DNA of 64,000 nt from Erodium maritimum (lineage: Eukaryota; Streptophyta; Magnoliopsida; Geraniales; Geraniaceae), in assembly GCA_963921825.1 (NCBI GenBank), contig OY997594.1, forward strand, positions 6,329,001 to 6,393,000, written 5' to 3'. Of this stretch, positions 44,620-56,334 are shown piece by piece (the stretch's first letter is position 1; the number at the start of each line of letters is the position of its first letter). The translations under genes were made by a program, and so were the position numbers. The notes under the pieces were generated by a model. It worked only from the letters and a program-made list of their open reading frames with translations. It did not search any database and was not told the DNA's origin.

Positions 44620-45990
44620 AGATTTTAGGCCATTTTTCTACACACATGCATATTGGATTTGAGTAAGAGTGTCGTTTGCTGTAGCTGGATCATCCTTTAA
44701 TGTAACATATCCCAATACAAAGACTCTATCACATAGCTTTATATTGACCTCAAAGTTTATTCCTGGTTCATCAATAAAACTCATCTTAATTTTCAACTCG
44801 TCGATCATTGGGTTAGTTCCTATTCCAGTAGACTAAATTGTAGTCACAGGAGCTTGTTTAGCTAGAGAGTAATAACATAGTCCTATTGAAAATATATTTA
44901 TCTTAAATTTTCCAACCAAATTCTCCTTGGCAATTGGTCGAGCTTCTTGTGTGCATCAGAAATCATGATCTATTCTTCCTTTAATGTACTCTCAGTTTGT
45001 TGTTAATCTTTCTTTTTCTCAATTTCATTCAATTTCTCCACGATATAATCATCGAGTGCTAGTTGATGTGATGTCCAAGCATTTGTTCATCCAACAATCT
45101 ATCTCTGACCAGATTTTTGGAATCGGCGACTACCCATTTCATCAAGCTCTCTCCTTGGAGTCGGGTCCATCCTCTCCACAGGTTGCGGGAAGGACGACTC
45201 TAATAGCATTGTCGCGATTATAATCAGATTCATAAGGAATTAGCAACGAGTAAAGCTTGGATTCAACTCTGATAATCGAAATTACGACAGGACAGCCATG
45301 CCGCCTCTTTATAGCATTCTCTCTTTGTCTCTCCAATTGGCATTGCCAAATGGCATCTAACTACAACAGTTTGAGGACCACCACGACGAATGAGAAAACA
45401 AATAACATATATTTCTTAGGAGCCGAGCCAATGAGAGCATGACATCTGGCTTGTGATATGAATTGAATATTGTACTATAAGGGAGTTATCATTTGAATAT
45501 CCTTATAAGTGAAATTGAGTGAAAAATATTTACAGGTTTCAATTTCCAATGGTGAAGACTAGGAAACCATAAAAAAAACAATTGAAAAAAAACCCTTTTG
45601 TCTCTTCCCGTTCAAGTATCATATATATATATATGTTTAAACTTAACCTTTTGTACTCTTTTTGAATAGATAAAACTGAATGTCAACTTACCATGAATTA
45701 TATTTATGTACGCATAGAGAGTTCTAGTTCTACTCTGTCAAAGAAAACGGAAGACATGTAAACTACATTTTGTGAGCTATATTGTGAGCTACTATTAAGA
45801 AAGGTGAAGAATTGTTGGTGTTGCTGTGTAAAGCCTAGAATGACAATTCTAGATTTTCTAACGGTTTTGTAACGTTCAATAATCCCAACATTTTGATAAC
45901 ATACTTGTGTTGGGAAAAATTGTTTTGGATTTTCTCTGAGCAAACACAAGTGGGCCTGCGAAGATTTATGCGACGGTCGAGCCCATCACC
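44620..45990. other. Spacer between copies 1 and 2; no supported gene
   Basis: Short open frames on both strands show no recognisable features. The stretch may contain decayed repeats. The last part holds the promoter of copy 2. Confidence 0.45.
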
Positions 45991-46005
45991 GGTATGGAGG
46001 TGTCT

Positions 46006-46012
46006 ATAAAAC
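46006..46012 (+). promoter_or_regulatory. TATA box of nucleoredoxin-like copy 2
   Basis: TATAAAA lies in the context TCTATAAAACTATGGCAT, 39 bases before the chosen ATG at 46,051. The same block precedes copies 3 and 4. Confidence 0.7.
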
Positions 46013-46050
46013 TATGGCATCGCCCCGATACCATACCATATCATACAGAG

Positions 46051-47451
46051 ATGATAAGCGCTAGAAGAAGAATCGTTGTCAATGTCTCCACAGCCGTCAA
46101 GCAATGGAGAGGAATCGGAAGATTCAATCTATCCACTGCAATGCTCAAGCAATTTCCTCATACAAGGATCGATGTATCCACTGCAATAGTCAACCGATGG
46201 TCAACCAACAATCGTGATCTATCCACTAATACTCACCACGATCACAATCCGATTCGTGAGATTGGGTTTACCGATGTCGCCGACCTTCTCTCCACACCGG
46301 AAAGAGACTTCCTTATCGGAAGCCACGGCCAAAAGGTACAACATCAACCCTAACTAGGGTTAGGTTAAAATTTATCAAGGGGAAATCCTGTTTCATAATC
46401 CTTTTGACCTTTGTTTTCCTATATCTAACCTGAGTTTACTTTTGGTGACACTTCCCAATTATCACTTTTCAATTTTGTGAATTTGCAGGTACCCGTCTCT
46501 TCCCTTAAAGGCAAGCTCGTAGGCTTGTATTTATGTGAAGTTGCACCACATCCTCCTCGCATCGAAGCCATCAAGAAGGTTTACGAGGAGGCTAAATGGC
46601 GCGGCTATGATTTCGAGATCGTGCAATTATCCTTCAATTTCAATGCCACAAATTATGCTACCAATCCGCTGGTACCACAGTTCCGTAATGATCTCCTCTG
46701 GTTGTCACTGCCTTTCATGGACCAAAGCTTTACGAAAATACTTAACATCTTTCAAAGCAATGCTGGTGATCGAGAGGCAGACTGGGGTGGAGATTCCCTT
46801 ACTTTAATTCATCCACCTCAAGCTGGTAGTGATTTCCAATTTGAGTTTTCAGGTGCAGAAATTCTTGATCGCTGGGGGATACAAGGCTACCCGTTCACTC
46901 GAAAATCTCTTTACAAGACTGAGTACGAGGTACAGAAAAGAGAGGTCACATTGCAACGGTTTTTTCACCGTGGAGAATGTCTCAGGCGCCCCCGCGAAGG
47001 ATCTGATCTTGTTGATGCTCATTCGCAACTCTCGGGGAAGAGGGTTCTTGTTTTGTTTGCAGATCATTCTTTTGGCGAACGTAATGCTAAGCTTTTGTCG
47101 ATGCTGAAATCTGTGTATGAGGCACAGCTAGAAGACAATGTAGCAGAAGAAAGTAAGTTTGAGGTGGTCTATGTCTCAACGGGGATGGGTGTGTCCTTCA
47201 CTGAGTTCACCAAAGACATGCCATGGCTGGTTCAGCCATATCCTTCAACGGTAGACAGGCGTCGCTTCGAGAAGGTTTTCAAACCCAGACCAAGGGGGAC
47301 AGCTGCGGTGGCCTTCAACGAACAAGGTGAGCTCATTGCCAAGGAAGATCGCTTAGATGAAATGAAGAAAGGAGACAATCTTCAATTTCCCTTCGTTGAT
47401 CAAGATTTGGAAAAGCGTATCCGCTTGGAAGTTGAAGCATTGTGTGGATGA
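46051..47451 (+). CDS. Nucleoredoxin-like protein, copy 2, lacking domain 1 (415 aa)
   Basis: Exons 46,051-46,335 and 46,489-47,451 (stop TGA) join in phase. The ATG at 46,051 aligns with the starts of copies 3 and 4; an upstream in-frame ATG at 45,994 lies before the TATA box and is unlikely. Exon 1 encodes a basic leader with four STA/STN repeats (STAVKQW, STAMLKQF, STAIVNRW, STNTHHD), then VADLLSTPERDFLIGSHGQK, the usual start of nucleoredoxin domain 1. The exon for the rest of domain 1 is absent. Exon 2 carries domain 2 (VPVSSLKGKLVGLYLCEVAP) and domain 3 (SQLSGKRVLVLFADHSFGER). The CxxC site reads PHPP, so no thiol redox chemistry is expected. Function is unknown. Confidence 0.8.
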
Positions 47452-48020
47452 TAGGTATCTATGTTAGTGATACTATGGGTAATAGAGACTATCATGTAGC
47501 AAATGTTTTATTTTATCAAATCATTTGATCTGCTTTCATGACTTGTATTGCAGCTTCCCTAACTCAAACTTGCAATACAATATTGAGCTACAATCCAGAG
47601 TAAAATTGTTTATTTTTCATCGCCCGCCATTATTGAATTCTTCTTTTTTATCTGATTCGTCTTTAGTTAGAAGTCATCCTGATCAGAATACACCTTATTG
47701 TCGTCGCCTATATCGGCATATGGGATAAACCCAGTTCAATAGTGGAATAAAGGAAGACTCGGGTTCTTGTAAGGATTTTAAACCTGGTGCAATATTGGCT
47801 TCATAACTGATGAAGTCCATATTGAAGACATTGTGAGGAAACGGCTAGAAAACCCGAAAATACATCAGTGTCCGAATTTGACGAAGCCTTTTGACATTTT
47901 TCGGGTCGAAACGGTTCCGTCATGATGTACAATATTTTTTGGCCATCCGAGGACATTTGAAGGGGCGAGATTGTACTTTTAGAGTCTAGTTCGTTTTTTC
48001 TTGTTTCTGTTAGGATTTGA
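47452..48020. other. 3' flank of copy 2
   Basis: No gene is supported. GCAAATGTTTTATTTTATCA and ATCATTTGATCTGCTTTCAT at about 47,496-47,540 recur at 48,800-48,845, so the flank was partly duplicated and separated by the insertions at 48.0-48.8 kb. Confidence 0.5.
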
Positions 48021-48024
48021 GGTT

Positions 48025-48540
48025 TCTTTTATCAGCAAAAATAATAATTTTATTCCAACCAAAACTTAAAATCTCCAAAAGAGATGATGACAGGAAGGAA
48101 GAGTATGGAACAAAGAGGCCCAAAAGCTAATGTCGAAAACAAAAGGCCTAAATCATTAGGCCTACGATAGTTATCGAGCAAAAGCCTTGGACAACAGACC
48201 AAAGAGCGTCTCGGGACAGCAAACCAAAGAGCATCTCGGGACAGTAAACCCAGCAGCGCAAGGGGAACGAGACGGCGCCTCGAGACCTACTACGCAAGCA
48301 GATCCACTGAACACAAACATCAGGACAGGGAGGGGATCCTCAACCACCGCCGGCCAGCACCGAAGAACTACGGTAGAAAAGGGCCCCTACCAAAGCTGCT
48401 CGAGCACGCCATTAGAATCACAACCCGAAGAACTAGAGAAGCCAAATAAGGCAAGGAGATCACCGGATCCAGCACCCGAGAACGGCGATGAGAGGGGCCT
48501 CCGGAATCGGAAAAAAAAGGAGCGGATTCGAATTAGAGTT
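48025..48540 (-). mobile_element. Probable coding-less retroposon T4
   Basis: The left end TTTTATCAGCAAAA has the same form as the minus-strand tail of T1 (TTTGATCAGC). The body is GC-richer, with CACCGCCGGCCAGCACCG and GATCACCGGATCC. Exact target duplications were not found, so the boundaries are approximate. Confidence 0.5.
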
Positions 48541-48795
48541 TTGGGGTTTAGTTTCCTTACTGTATTAGGACTTCGGGGTTTTAATTTTCTATATAAGCAC
48601 TTGAGAGCTTTTTGTAATTTAGATTTTGATTAATAAACACCAAAAACAAGTTTCCACTCAACCTATCTCTTTCGGTATTCTTTTGAATCAACGAAATTTA
48701 ATATCTATCTTTCTTGGTATTTCTTGTGAATCAACGAGTTCGATAAAGAACTCCCCTCTCTACTACGTACTCTACATCAAGAACCATGTCACTAT
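48541..48795. repeat. LTR-like fragment
   Basis: GTTTCCTTACTGTATTAGGA and TATATAAGCACTTGAGAGC, followed by AATATCTATCTTTCTTGGT and ending near CTATCCCGT, resemble the promoter and end of a copia LTR. No internal region is present. Confidence 0.4.
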
Positions 48796-49124
48796 CCCGT
48801 GGCAAATGTTTTGTTTTGTCAAATCATTTGATCTTGCTTTCATGACTTTGTTCAGAACTGCAACTTTCATAACTGGTTCAGAAGTGCAATACAATTAGGT
48901 AGACTATACAATTAGCCTATGGGAGGACGATAATAATGACCATCCTTACAACAAGCCTGTGGGAGGACGATAATAATACTGCGATAGGGAAATAAAGGAT
49001 AGTAAGAGATCGGAGATAGTAGACCATATGTGGAGACAAGGAGAAAGGCAGCTGCCGGGAGGACCGCGGTTAGGGTTTCGTAACTTGTCTCATAGCAAGA
49101 GAGAGGCTGCGTTATAAAGATATA
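48796..49124. other. Duplicated flank and spacer
   Basis: The left part repeats the flank of copy 2 (see 47,496). A short direct repeat GCCTATGGGAGGACGATAAT / GCCTGTGGGAGGACGATAAT follows at about 48,915 and 48,957. No gene is supported. Confidence 0.45.
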
Positions 49125-49136
49125 TTTGTTGGTAAT

Positions 49137-50571
49137 TTTTTTTTTATCAAAATGGAAGTATTATGAATGTTTAGAGATGGTTGCATAACTGTCACCATCT
49201 GAGTACTTAATCAAATTGAAATACGAAACAGAAATTGAAATAACAGTAAATAATTGAACAGAAAAGTAGATTTGTTCTGGATTTCTGGGTTGCCTGGGGT
49301 ACGGGACTGCGGTAGCGTCTGACAACACCGATACAGTATTAGCCAAGCAGAAGGCATTGATCGAGCAGATGCAGTGAAAGCGGTGGTGTTGCTGGTGGAC
49401 CGTAAACTCCCTCGGGTCGTCAACGTGCATCGTCCTCCCTTGACTGATAGTAATATGGCTCCTAAACGCGGGATTGCTAACCTCCGAGCTGATAGGGAAG
49501 TTCCATGCCGGCCTTTGGTGGAATCGCTGCGACCGTACATCCAGAAGGGCGGTATAGCCGACCGACCCCCCTCTGGACCATCTTGGACTCATTCCGCGAG
49601 ACGAGGGTGTTTGAAGCCCCCCGCCGCTGCTGTATCATCCACCGGCTCCCTATAGATGCGAGAGTCCGTCGAGAGGTGGATCGGGACCGAACCATAAACT
49701 GCCCTAAGACCTGTTCCCGAACCGTTCGGGTCAACCCGGAGAGAGTTGCCCCGACCCGCGCCCCATTGACCCTGTGTCGGGTCACCCGACCCGAATCCAC
49801 CTGTCCGCGACCCGATCCTGCCACCTCGACCCGCACCCGGTCCACCAGCACGCGGTCCAGTCCAACGCGCGGTCCAGTCCCAGCCCACAGGGCCCAAGCA
49901 AGCCCATTCCCCATACCTTGCGCGCTTCCGCAAGCAGCCCACGGTCCACTGCCCGCGTCGGAGCCGGGGCTGAAGAAACCCTAGCCGCGGGATCTTTGCC
50001 CTTCCTTCGCCGCCATGCGATCTTCTCCGGCGACTCCTCCGTCGTCGGGGTTGTGTCAGGAAGCTCCGATCCCAGCCCCGTGTTCCAGCGAAACTCTTCC
50101 CCGCTCGGCTTCGTCTTCTCCGGCACACTCTTGCCGGCAGCTCTCGGCCGCTTCCCCTTGGCAGGAGTTCGGTGTGGAACGAATCTCACCGCCGCATCGA
50201 GTCTGTGCTCCCCACCCCGAGCTTCTCGGTCGCCGGGATCCTTTCTCCGAGACGAGAAAATCATCGGCAAAGCATCCTCACGGCGCGGCGTCAACGACTT
50301 CACCTTTGTGAAGGATCTCTCGTTCATCGAAACGGACCGCACCATACTGACGCCATCCACGTCCTGGTCTGCCCTTATCTCCCACTCCGGACTGCTCGGC
50401 TCCCGGAAAAGCTCTTCGACAAACCCAACCTCTCTCTCTGACAAATCACCAGTCGAAGCTATAAAAATCAATGCCGTAAGATGAGGGACTCGCAAAACCA
50501 CTCCAAAACCCTTGGTTTGGAGAGAGCGGCTGGGCTCAATTAAGTTATTGTTTCAATCGGGTCCATATTTT
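49137..50571 (-). mobile_element. LINE-like ORF1-only retroposon E9, internally deleted
   Basis: The element is flanked by TTTGTTGGTAAT (49,125-49,136 and 50,572-50,583, 12 bp) and has a T-run at the left as the minus-strand A-tail. The minus strand encodes an N-terminal region (FVEELFREPSSPEWEIRADQ and a Pro/Arg-rich stretch) that joins directly to the ORF1 C-terminus ending KHPRLAE, as in E1 and E2. DUF4283 and the knuckle are deleted. The 3' UTR has the family motif (minus strand CCCGCGTTTAGGAGCC). It lies antisense about 220 bases upstream of the copy 3 ATG. Confidence 0.8.
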
Positions 50572-50727
50572 TTTGTTGGTAATAATTTAGATGGACATTA
50601 AGTTTCAGTTGCAGCAATGTATATATGTCTCGACTGAGTTACGTACATATTCTATAATGAGACAAAAGACATGCCATGCCCTCATTGTCAAGACTTAAGA
50701 TTGGGGCCCACTATGGATCAAAATGGC

Positions 50728-50734
50728 TATAAAA
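50728..50734 (+). promoter_or_regulatory. TATA box of nucleoredoxin-like copy 3
   Basis: TATAAAA in GGCTATAAAACTATG, 56 bases before the next shared motif end and 62 bases before the ATG. CGATCTATAGCTAGGGCAGA follows in both copies 3 and 4. Confidence 0.7.
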
Positions 50735-50789
50735 CTATGATAAGTAGTTCCGATCTATAGCTAGGGCAGATATCATAACAGAGAGAGAG

Positions 50790-53130
50790 ATGGCGACCGC
50801 AAGAAGAATTGTATCCACAGCGGTGAAGCGAATAGGAATTGGTCAGTGGTCAATGGCTATAAGCGATAGAAGAACTCATCTGTCCACTGCAATGGTCAAA
50901 CGATGGTCAAGCTACAAGACTCGTGATCTATCCACAGCCGCCAAGCAATGGGGAGGAGGAGTTCCTCGATGGCCCGCCAGAAAGTTACGATTTTTTCAGA
51001 ATCCTTTCACTCCTCACCATCTGGGTGAGCTTGGCTATACTGTTGACCTCGCCGAGCTCCTCTTCACGCCGGAAAGGGACTTCCTCGTCAAAAACAACGC
51101 CCAAAAGGTATATACATGTTCATGAAATTGTAAGTCAGGGATTACTCCAGAACATACCAGTTCTATGATTTTTTTCTATATAATACCTGTAATTGTGCGT
51201 CATTTTGTAGAAAACAGCGACAAAAAGACGTTAATTTACCGTTGTTTTCTGTAAATTGTGGGACTATACGGGTACAAAGTGTCATTTTAGAAGTCAACAG
51301 TTATGATGTGAATAAAAAAAAATCAAATGACAGGTATATAACGGAGTTTCCCCGTTTATCTGAGTTTCATACATTCTCAATTTATACAACATTGTACAGA
51401 TTAAGGTTGATGATCTGCTGGGAAAGACTATTGTCTTATTTATCGTCCCATTAGACTTCTACAACGTGACGGTGTCCGGCGAGTATGCGGGGAGGCCGGG
51501 GGCAGGGGATACTTGGGATATGATCGATGCTTACCACGAGCTTCTGCGTGTAGGAAGTAATGTCGAATTTGTTTTTGTGCCTGTTCGAATTCGTGAACCT
51601 GTTGGATCTGTAGATGACCGTCAAGAGGGGTTTTACCATGACATATTTTCCGCCGTGCCTTTCCCTGCCATCCCTTTCTCCAATGTTCAACCTCAGGAAG
51701 GCCCTGTTGTGCAGACATTTTCTCTTGAACATCTTCGTTTTTGTCAGAGTGACCAAGATGTGCCATACTGGGTGGTCATTGATCCAACCAACACAGTTGT
51801 GGCCACTCGGTACTTATACACTGATCTTTTCAAACTCTTTGGCGGAGCGGAGCTTCATCCTCTCTCTCGAGAGAGGATACAGAACTTACGTTACTCCCAT
51901 TTAAGCGAATCGAGGTTGGAGCGTATTAGAAAGTGGGATCAACTATTGGCATCTGATACTCGTGATTTCTTACTCTCGAGCAACGGGGACAAGGTACACT
52001 ACCTTCATCGATTGATTATAATTACGCCTTCTTTTTGTTATTCAAAAACTATCCTTACTCACACTTGTTTGCAGGTACCCATCTCCTCCCTTAAAGGCAA
52101 GCTCGTAGGCTTGTATTTCTGTGAAAACAAACCACAGCCTCCTCGCTTGCAAGTGCTCAAGAAGGTTTATGAGGAGGCTAAATCGCATGGTTATGATTTC
52201 GAGATCGTGCAAATAACCTTCCATTACCATCCTTTCAATGCCTTCTACCCCGGTGACACAGACCCGACTGTACTGCAATGCTGTGAAGATGTCAGCTGGT
52301 TGACACTGCCTTTCAAGGACCCAAGCTGTAGGAAAGTACAACGCATCCTTCACTGTCTCGAAGAAGAGGATACATATTGGTTCTCAAAAGATTTAGGAGA
52401 TCTCAAAGTTCCAGAACACTGGGTGGGAGATAGCCTCATGTTAATCTATCCACACCAGGGCGAGGCTGAGACTGAGGCTGATCACGGTAGTGGAGTCCAA
52501 TTTGAGTTATTAGGTGCAGAAATTCTTCAAATTTGGGGGGTCAAAGGCTATCCGTATAAACGACCATCTCTTTACCAGCTCGAGTATGAGGTACAAAAAA
52601 GAGATCTCACATTGCAATCACTTTTTCCTCCTGGAGACCGTCTCATCCGGCATGTGGGAGATGGATATGATCTTGTTGATGCTGCTTCCCAACTCTCGGG
52701 GAAGAGGGTTCTTGTTTTGTTTGCAGAGCATCATGGAGGCCACCGTGGGCGTGGTGGTAACTTTGTATCGATGCTGAAATCAGCGTATGAGGCGCAACAA
52801 GAAGATAACGTAGAAGAAGAAAGTAAGTTTGAGGTGGTGTATGTCTCAACTGGATTTGAGGAGTCATCCTTTGATGAGCTCACCAAAGACATGCCATGGT
52901 TGGTTAGAGCTTATTCTAAATATGGGGGAGATACTCTCTTGGCAAAGTGTATCAAAGCGAATGCAAGTGAGGCGTGTGCTGTGGCGTTTAACGAGCAAGG
53001 CGAGCTCATTGCCAAGGCGAATCCCTTACCCGAAACGAAGGAAGGTGAGAAGCTTCAATTCCCCTTCATTGATCAAAATTTGGTAAAGGCTATCCGCTTG
53101 GAAGTTGAAGCAATGTGTTGTGCGTGGTAA
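50790..53130 (+). CDS. Nucleoredoxin-like protein without CxxC, copy 3, intact (655 aa)
   Basis: Exons are 50,790-51,107, 51,400-51,993 and 52,075-53,130, all GT-AG and phase 0. Residues 1-75 form a basic leader with three STA motifs (STAVKRIG, STAMVKRW, STAAKQW) that may act as an organelle transit peptide. Then come three thioredoxin-fold regions in nucleoredoxin order: domain 1 (from LLFTPERDFLVKNN, IKVDDLLGKTIVLFIVP, with the cis-Pro-type VPYWVVIDP near residue 227), domain 2 (SSNGDK/VPISSLKGKLVGLYF, about 298-480) and domain 3 (SQLSGKRVLVLF, from about 508). The catalytic WCPPC-type motif is replaced in domain 2 by PQPP (residues 324-327) and is missing in domains 1 and 3. The C-terminal C1-like zinc domain of plant nucleoredoxin 1 is absent. 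I infer a non-redox binding or structural role. Confidence 0.85.
51994..52074 (+). other. 81-nt stop-free intron 2 of copy 3
   Basis: The borders are AAG/GTACAC and TTTGCAG/GTACCC. Its length is a multiple of three and it has no stop in the coding frame, so retention would insert 27 residues between GDK and VPISSL without breaking the protein. Nucleoredoxins read GDK-VPIS without a gap, which supports splicing. Confidence 0.8.
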
Positions 53131-53830
53131 TTATGTGCCTAAAATCGTGTAACTAATCTCTTATTTTGCTAAACCTTGCACTCTTGGCCAGAAGGATTAT
53201 TGTTTAAGGGGATAATTGCACTTATTTATATCTTTTTTTTTGAAAGAACACTTAATTATGTTTACAAGTACACGATTTTCACTTTTTTTTTTTGATCAGC
53301 AATTTTTGAAATTTTATAAACCAAGCCTTTGAAATAAAGGACTTGATCAAGGAAAACCCTCAACGTGAACTTACAAACAACGGCGACTATACAAAGTCCC
53401 AACCAAGTACACCAAGGATTCAAACTTCAGGTCTACCATTCCAACAAATTTCATTAACAAACTTGATTAAACGTATGGCATTTATGGAGGTTGATGCAAT
53501 TTTTCTTGTTTATTTAGTTGGGTTAGTAACATGACTTGATTGTAGGGATGACAAAATCCTGTTTTCAATTTCTAACCTTGTTTTTTAAGCAAGTTTTGGT
53601 AGCTTGGGTTGACTTGGCATTGGCAAGCCTTTTTTTAGAGAGTTCTAGCAGTTCGTTCATTTTTGACAAGTTCAACAAAAATTCAACAATGTTACGGGAG
53701 ATTTTACATTATTTCAGAAGTTCTGTCTATTAAATTTTTAAAGGGCTAATCATTAAAAACTACCTTCTGTCGGATTTTTTTAAAAAAACTACCTTATATG
53801 TATTGCTATCACGCAAAATAATATTGTCCA
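53131..53830. other. 3' flank of copy 3
   Basis: No gene. The region is shared with the copy 4 flank (61,110-61,375): AAGCAAGTTTTGGTAGCTTG and TTCTAGCAGTTCGTTCATTT occur in both. Confidence 0.6.
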
Positions 53831-53834
53831 CCAC

Positions 53835-56275
53835 ATGGGGAGCAAGAGTTTCGTGGTCAACAATGGAGATCGGTGGGGAATCGATGGAGGGGCTACGACT
53901 TTAATGGGAGGTGACGACTCTGATTTATTGGAGAAGAACATGTGGCGGGGCCGAGACTCGGCCACCAACCTTAAGGTTCTTGTTTCACCGAGGAACCATG
54001 ATAGGAGAAATGGCCCGGAACAAGTTCGGTCGTACATGGCTGGAAAAGGAAAAGGACCAATGGGCTTGGGGTTCAGCGAGTTGGACAGTTGGGAGCCTAG
54101 ACAATGCGGGTCGGACGTATGGGTTTCCCCTTTATCGGACCGAACCAGACGGGGCCCAATCGAGACAACCCGGGCCGGTAGAACATTCCCTTTCGGGTAT
54201 CGAACCAGCAAACTCTGAGAGCGGGTCGGGGTGAGCAAGACCACCAGTTTCAAGGAAAACACCTTACAGACAGGAGGAAAATAGACAACCTGACATGGGT
54301 GACCTGGGTACAAGACTGGGAGGACTCAACATTAGAAAGGTAGTAGTACTTCCGTTGAAGATTTGTGGAAGGGGGTCTTAAGAGCATCCACAACCATCTT
54401 GCCGGCTGCCGGCGAGATGGCGCCGGCGAGATGGTTTAAAATATGATTTTTACATCATCTCTCCAGCGAACCGTCGGCAAGGTCTGCAGTGGGCTGGCGG
54501 GGAGGCGCCGGCGAGAAGTAAGAAAATTAATTTTTTGAAGATAACCCTCTCATCTCGCCGGCGTGAGCTGCCAGCGAGAAGCACATAGCCAGCGCAGCTC
54601 GCCAGCGAGCTCCTCGCCTGCTCCTCGTCGGCGACATCATCTCGCCAGCTGCTTCTCGCCCACGACTGTGGGTGCTCTAATTTCGCATATGCAGTAGGAG
54701 TAAAGGTTATGGCCACAAAGACATTTTTCTGGAAAACCGTGGTAGACAAGTTATGTGACCTCTAGCAGCTACAAGATGTGGAGGCCCGTCCTATGAAGGA
54801 TAGGGCGGTGGGATTCTTTTTTCGACCAGCACGAGAACGGGATGGAGTCTTGGCCGGGGAGCCATGGGCTTTTCATCGGTCCATCGTACTCTTTGCGGAG
54901 ATAAGGCCTCACAGGAGTCCCCGAGACATGACTTTCATTCATTTCTCGGTGTGGGCTCGTATCTCTAACCTTCTGGTGGGAGCTTGGAATAGGGGCGTCA
55001 GTTGGGAAGTGCGCTCGGTATTTATCTAGCGGTGGATGATGATGCTGATGGAATGTGTTGGGGTATTTTCACGAGAATCAAGATCCGAGTGGATGTCCGA
55101 CTTCCTCTGTAGAGCCAATTGTGGTTCCGACTTATAGGGTCTCAGGTACAGACATTATTGTATATATCTTATAAACGTCTGTTAGATCATTATTTTTGTT
55201 GCAGCTGCACCGTACATCTGTTCTCGACCTGTCCATCAGACGGAGGAAACAAGGGACCTTCTCTTTGATCCTTGGCGAACCCAAGATCAGCTGGTTCTTA
55301 GGCCCGTCATATAAGGGTTGTCCCAAGTACCCATTGGGCATATTAGGGGTGTTCGTCTGGTCAATCGACGCCTAACTTTACCCTTGTGGCGCCGAGGCCA
55401 GCAGACCGTAAGGGAAAAGGGTGGTCGTAGAGGAGACTTCCCCAATGGAGTGAGCTCGATCTTTTCCCGTTAGAAACAATCACCCGACTCGGGTCTCGGA
55501 GGCACGAGACTGATCTTTTCTCGTCATGGGGAACCATCCGGGCGCCTCAAAAGACCCGTCATTACGAGGAAGAGACCCTTATATCCACCCATCACTTCCC
55601 AGGGCTTCTCTCATTCTTTTTCAAAGAGTCGGGCGGAGGAACATCCAGATGCTTCCCGTAACTTATCCATGTCCTACCTTTTAATCGAACGGAAGCAGTT
55701 AGTAAGAGAGGACCGGGACCTGGATTCAGAGGGCTCTACATGCTCCAAGGGAGCGTCTTGATCAGCGGCGGGGGGCTACAAGCACCCTCGCCTCGATCAA
55801 TGAGGAGCTCGTGGTCTAGTGAGGGGTTGGCCAACAACACCGCCTCACTGGACATACGGTGGCAGTGCTCCCATCAATTTCTGGAACAATACTCTCCTAC
55901 CACCTCGGGGCCCAGCACTCTAACGTTCTTGGAGCCATACATTATCATTTCAAGGAGTACGACACATACTGGTATCTTAGGAGAGTATACAGTTTGTCTA
56001 GGCATCACTCCGAAAATGGACCAGCTCTGTCCTAGCTTCTCATTTGGATTCCATGTATCGGTTTTTTCGAAAATTATCGCAACATCCCCTTCCAAACATC
56101 TCAGTGAAACACTTTAGTATTTGAGCATTTATATTCATTTATTAGTTTATTTTTCCGTTGGATTCCACGATGTTAAGATCATTTATTTAGTACTTTAGTC
56201 TTTGAATTGTGTTACGTCCATTTTGGATTGAGTTTTTATTCTGTTAATATATAGTTACACTTATTGTTAAAAAAA
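53835..56275 (+). mobile_element. LINE-like ORF1-only retroposon E6
   Basis: The N-terminal ORF1 part (53,835-54,218) begins near GGGAGCAAGAGTTTCGTGGT. After the MITE at 54,382 it continues VDKLCDL-like residues, then DRAVGFFFRPARERDGVLAG and FIHFSVWARISNLLVGAWNR (DUF4283), an in-frame TAG at about 55,111 (CTCTGTAGAGCCAA) and a decayed knuckle region. The charged C-terminal part is out of frame and ends in GGGGGCTACAAGCACCCTCG, equivalent to the KHPRL coding end. The 3' UTR runs to an A-run at about 56,270. Both flanks are shared with E7, so it inserted before the segmental duplication. It has no reverse transcriptase. Confidence 0.75.
54382..54677. mobile_element. 296-bp MITE with TAA duplication inside E6
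   Basis: The ends GAGCATCCACAACC and (inverted) GAGCACCCACAGTCG are flanked by TAA (54,379-54,381 and 54,678-54,680), which fits a PIF/Harbinger-type MITE. The interior is rich in GCCGGCGAGA motifs. The matching position in E7 (about 61,960, GTCTTAATTTCGC) is an intact empty site. Confidence 0.9.
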
Positions 56276-56334
56276 ACCGATAAGGTAATTTAAAAGAGTA
56301 GACATACGTACATAGTTTTTAAATTGTGTTACGC

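Larger units (their letters stand above)
50701..56324 (+). repeat. Tandem segmental duplication, unit 1
   Basis: The unit begins TTGGGGCCCACTATG and holds nucleoredoxin-like copy 3, its 3' flank and retroposon E6. It matches 57,683-63,577 throughout except for insertions: the MITE at 54,382 in this unit and the LINE fragment at about 60,385-61,095 in the other. Both units end at ACATAGTTTTTAAATT. Confidence 0.85.

Noticed and set aside
45994-46050. Upstream ATG as start of copy 2
   Set aside because: It precedes the conserved TATA box, and the ATG at 46,051 aligns with the other copies.
48025-48540. Target duplication TTAGGATTTGAGGTTT / TTAGGACTTCGGGGTTT for T4
   Set aside because: There are too many mismatches, and both could belong to LTR-like flanks, so boundaries were left approximate.
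49589-50501. Long overlapping open frames on both strands
   Set aside because: The minus-strand frames belong to the N-terminal region of retroposon E9. The plus-strand frames are GC-driven shadows.
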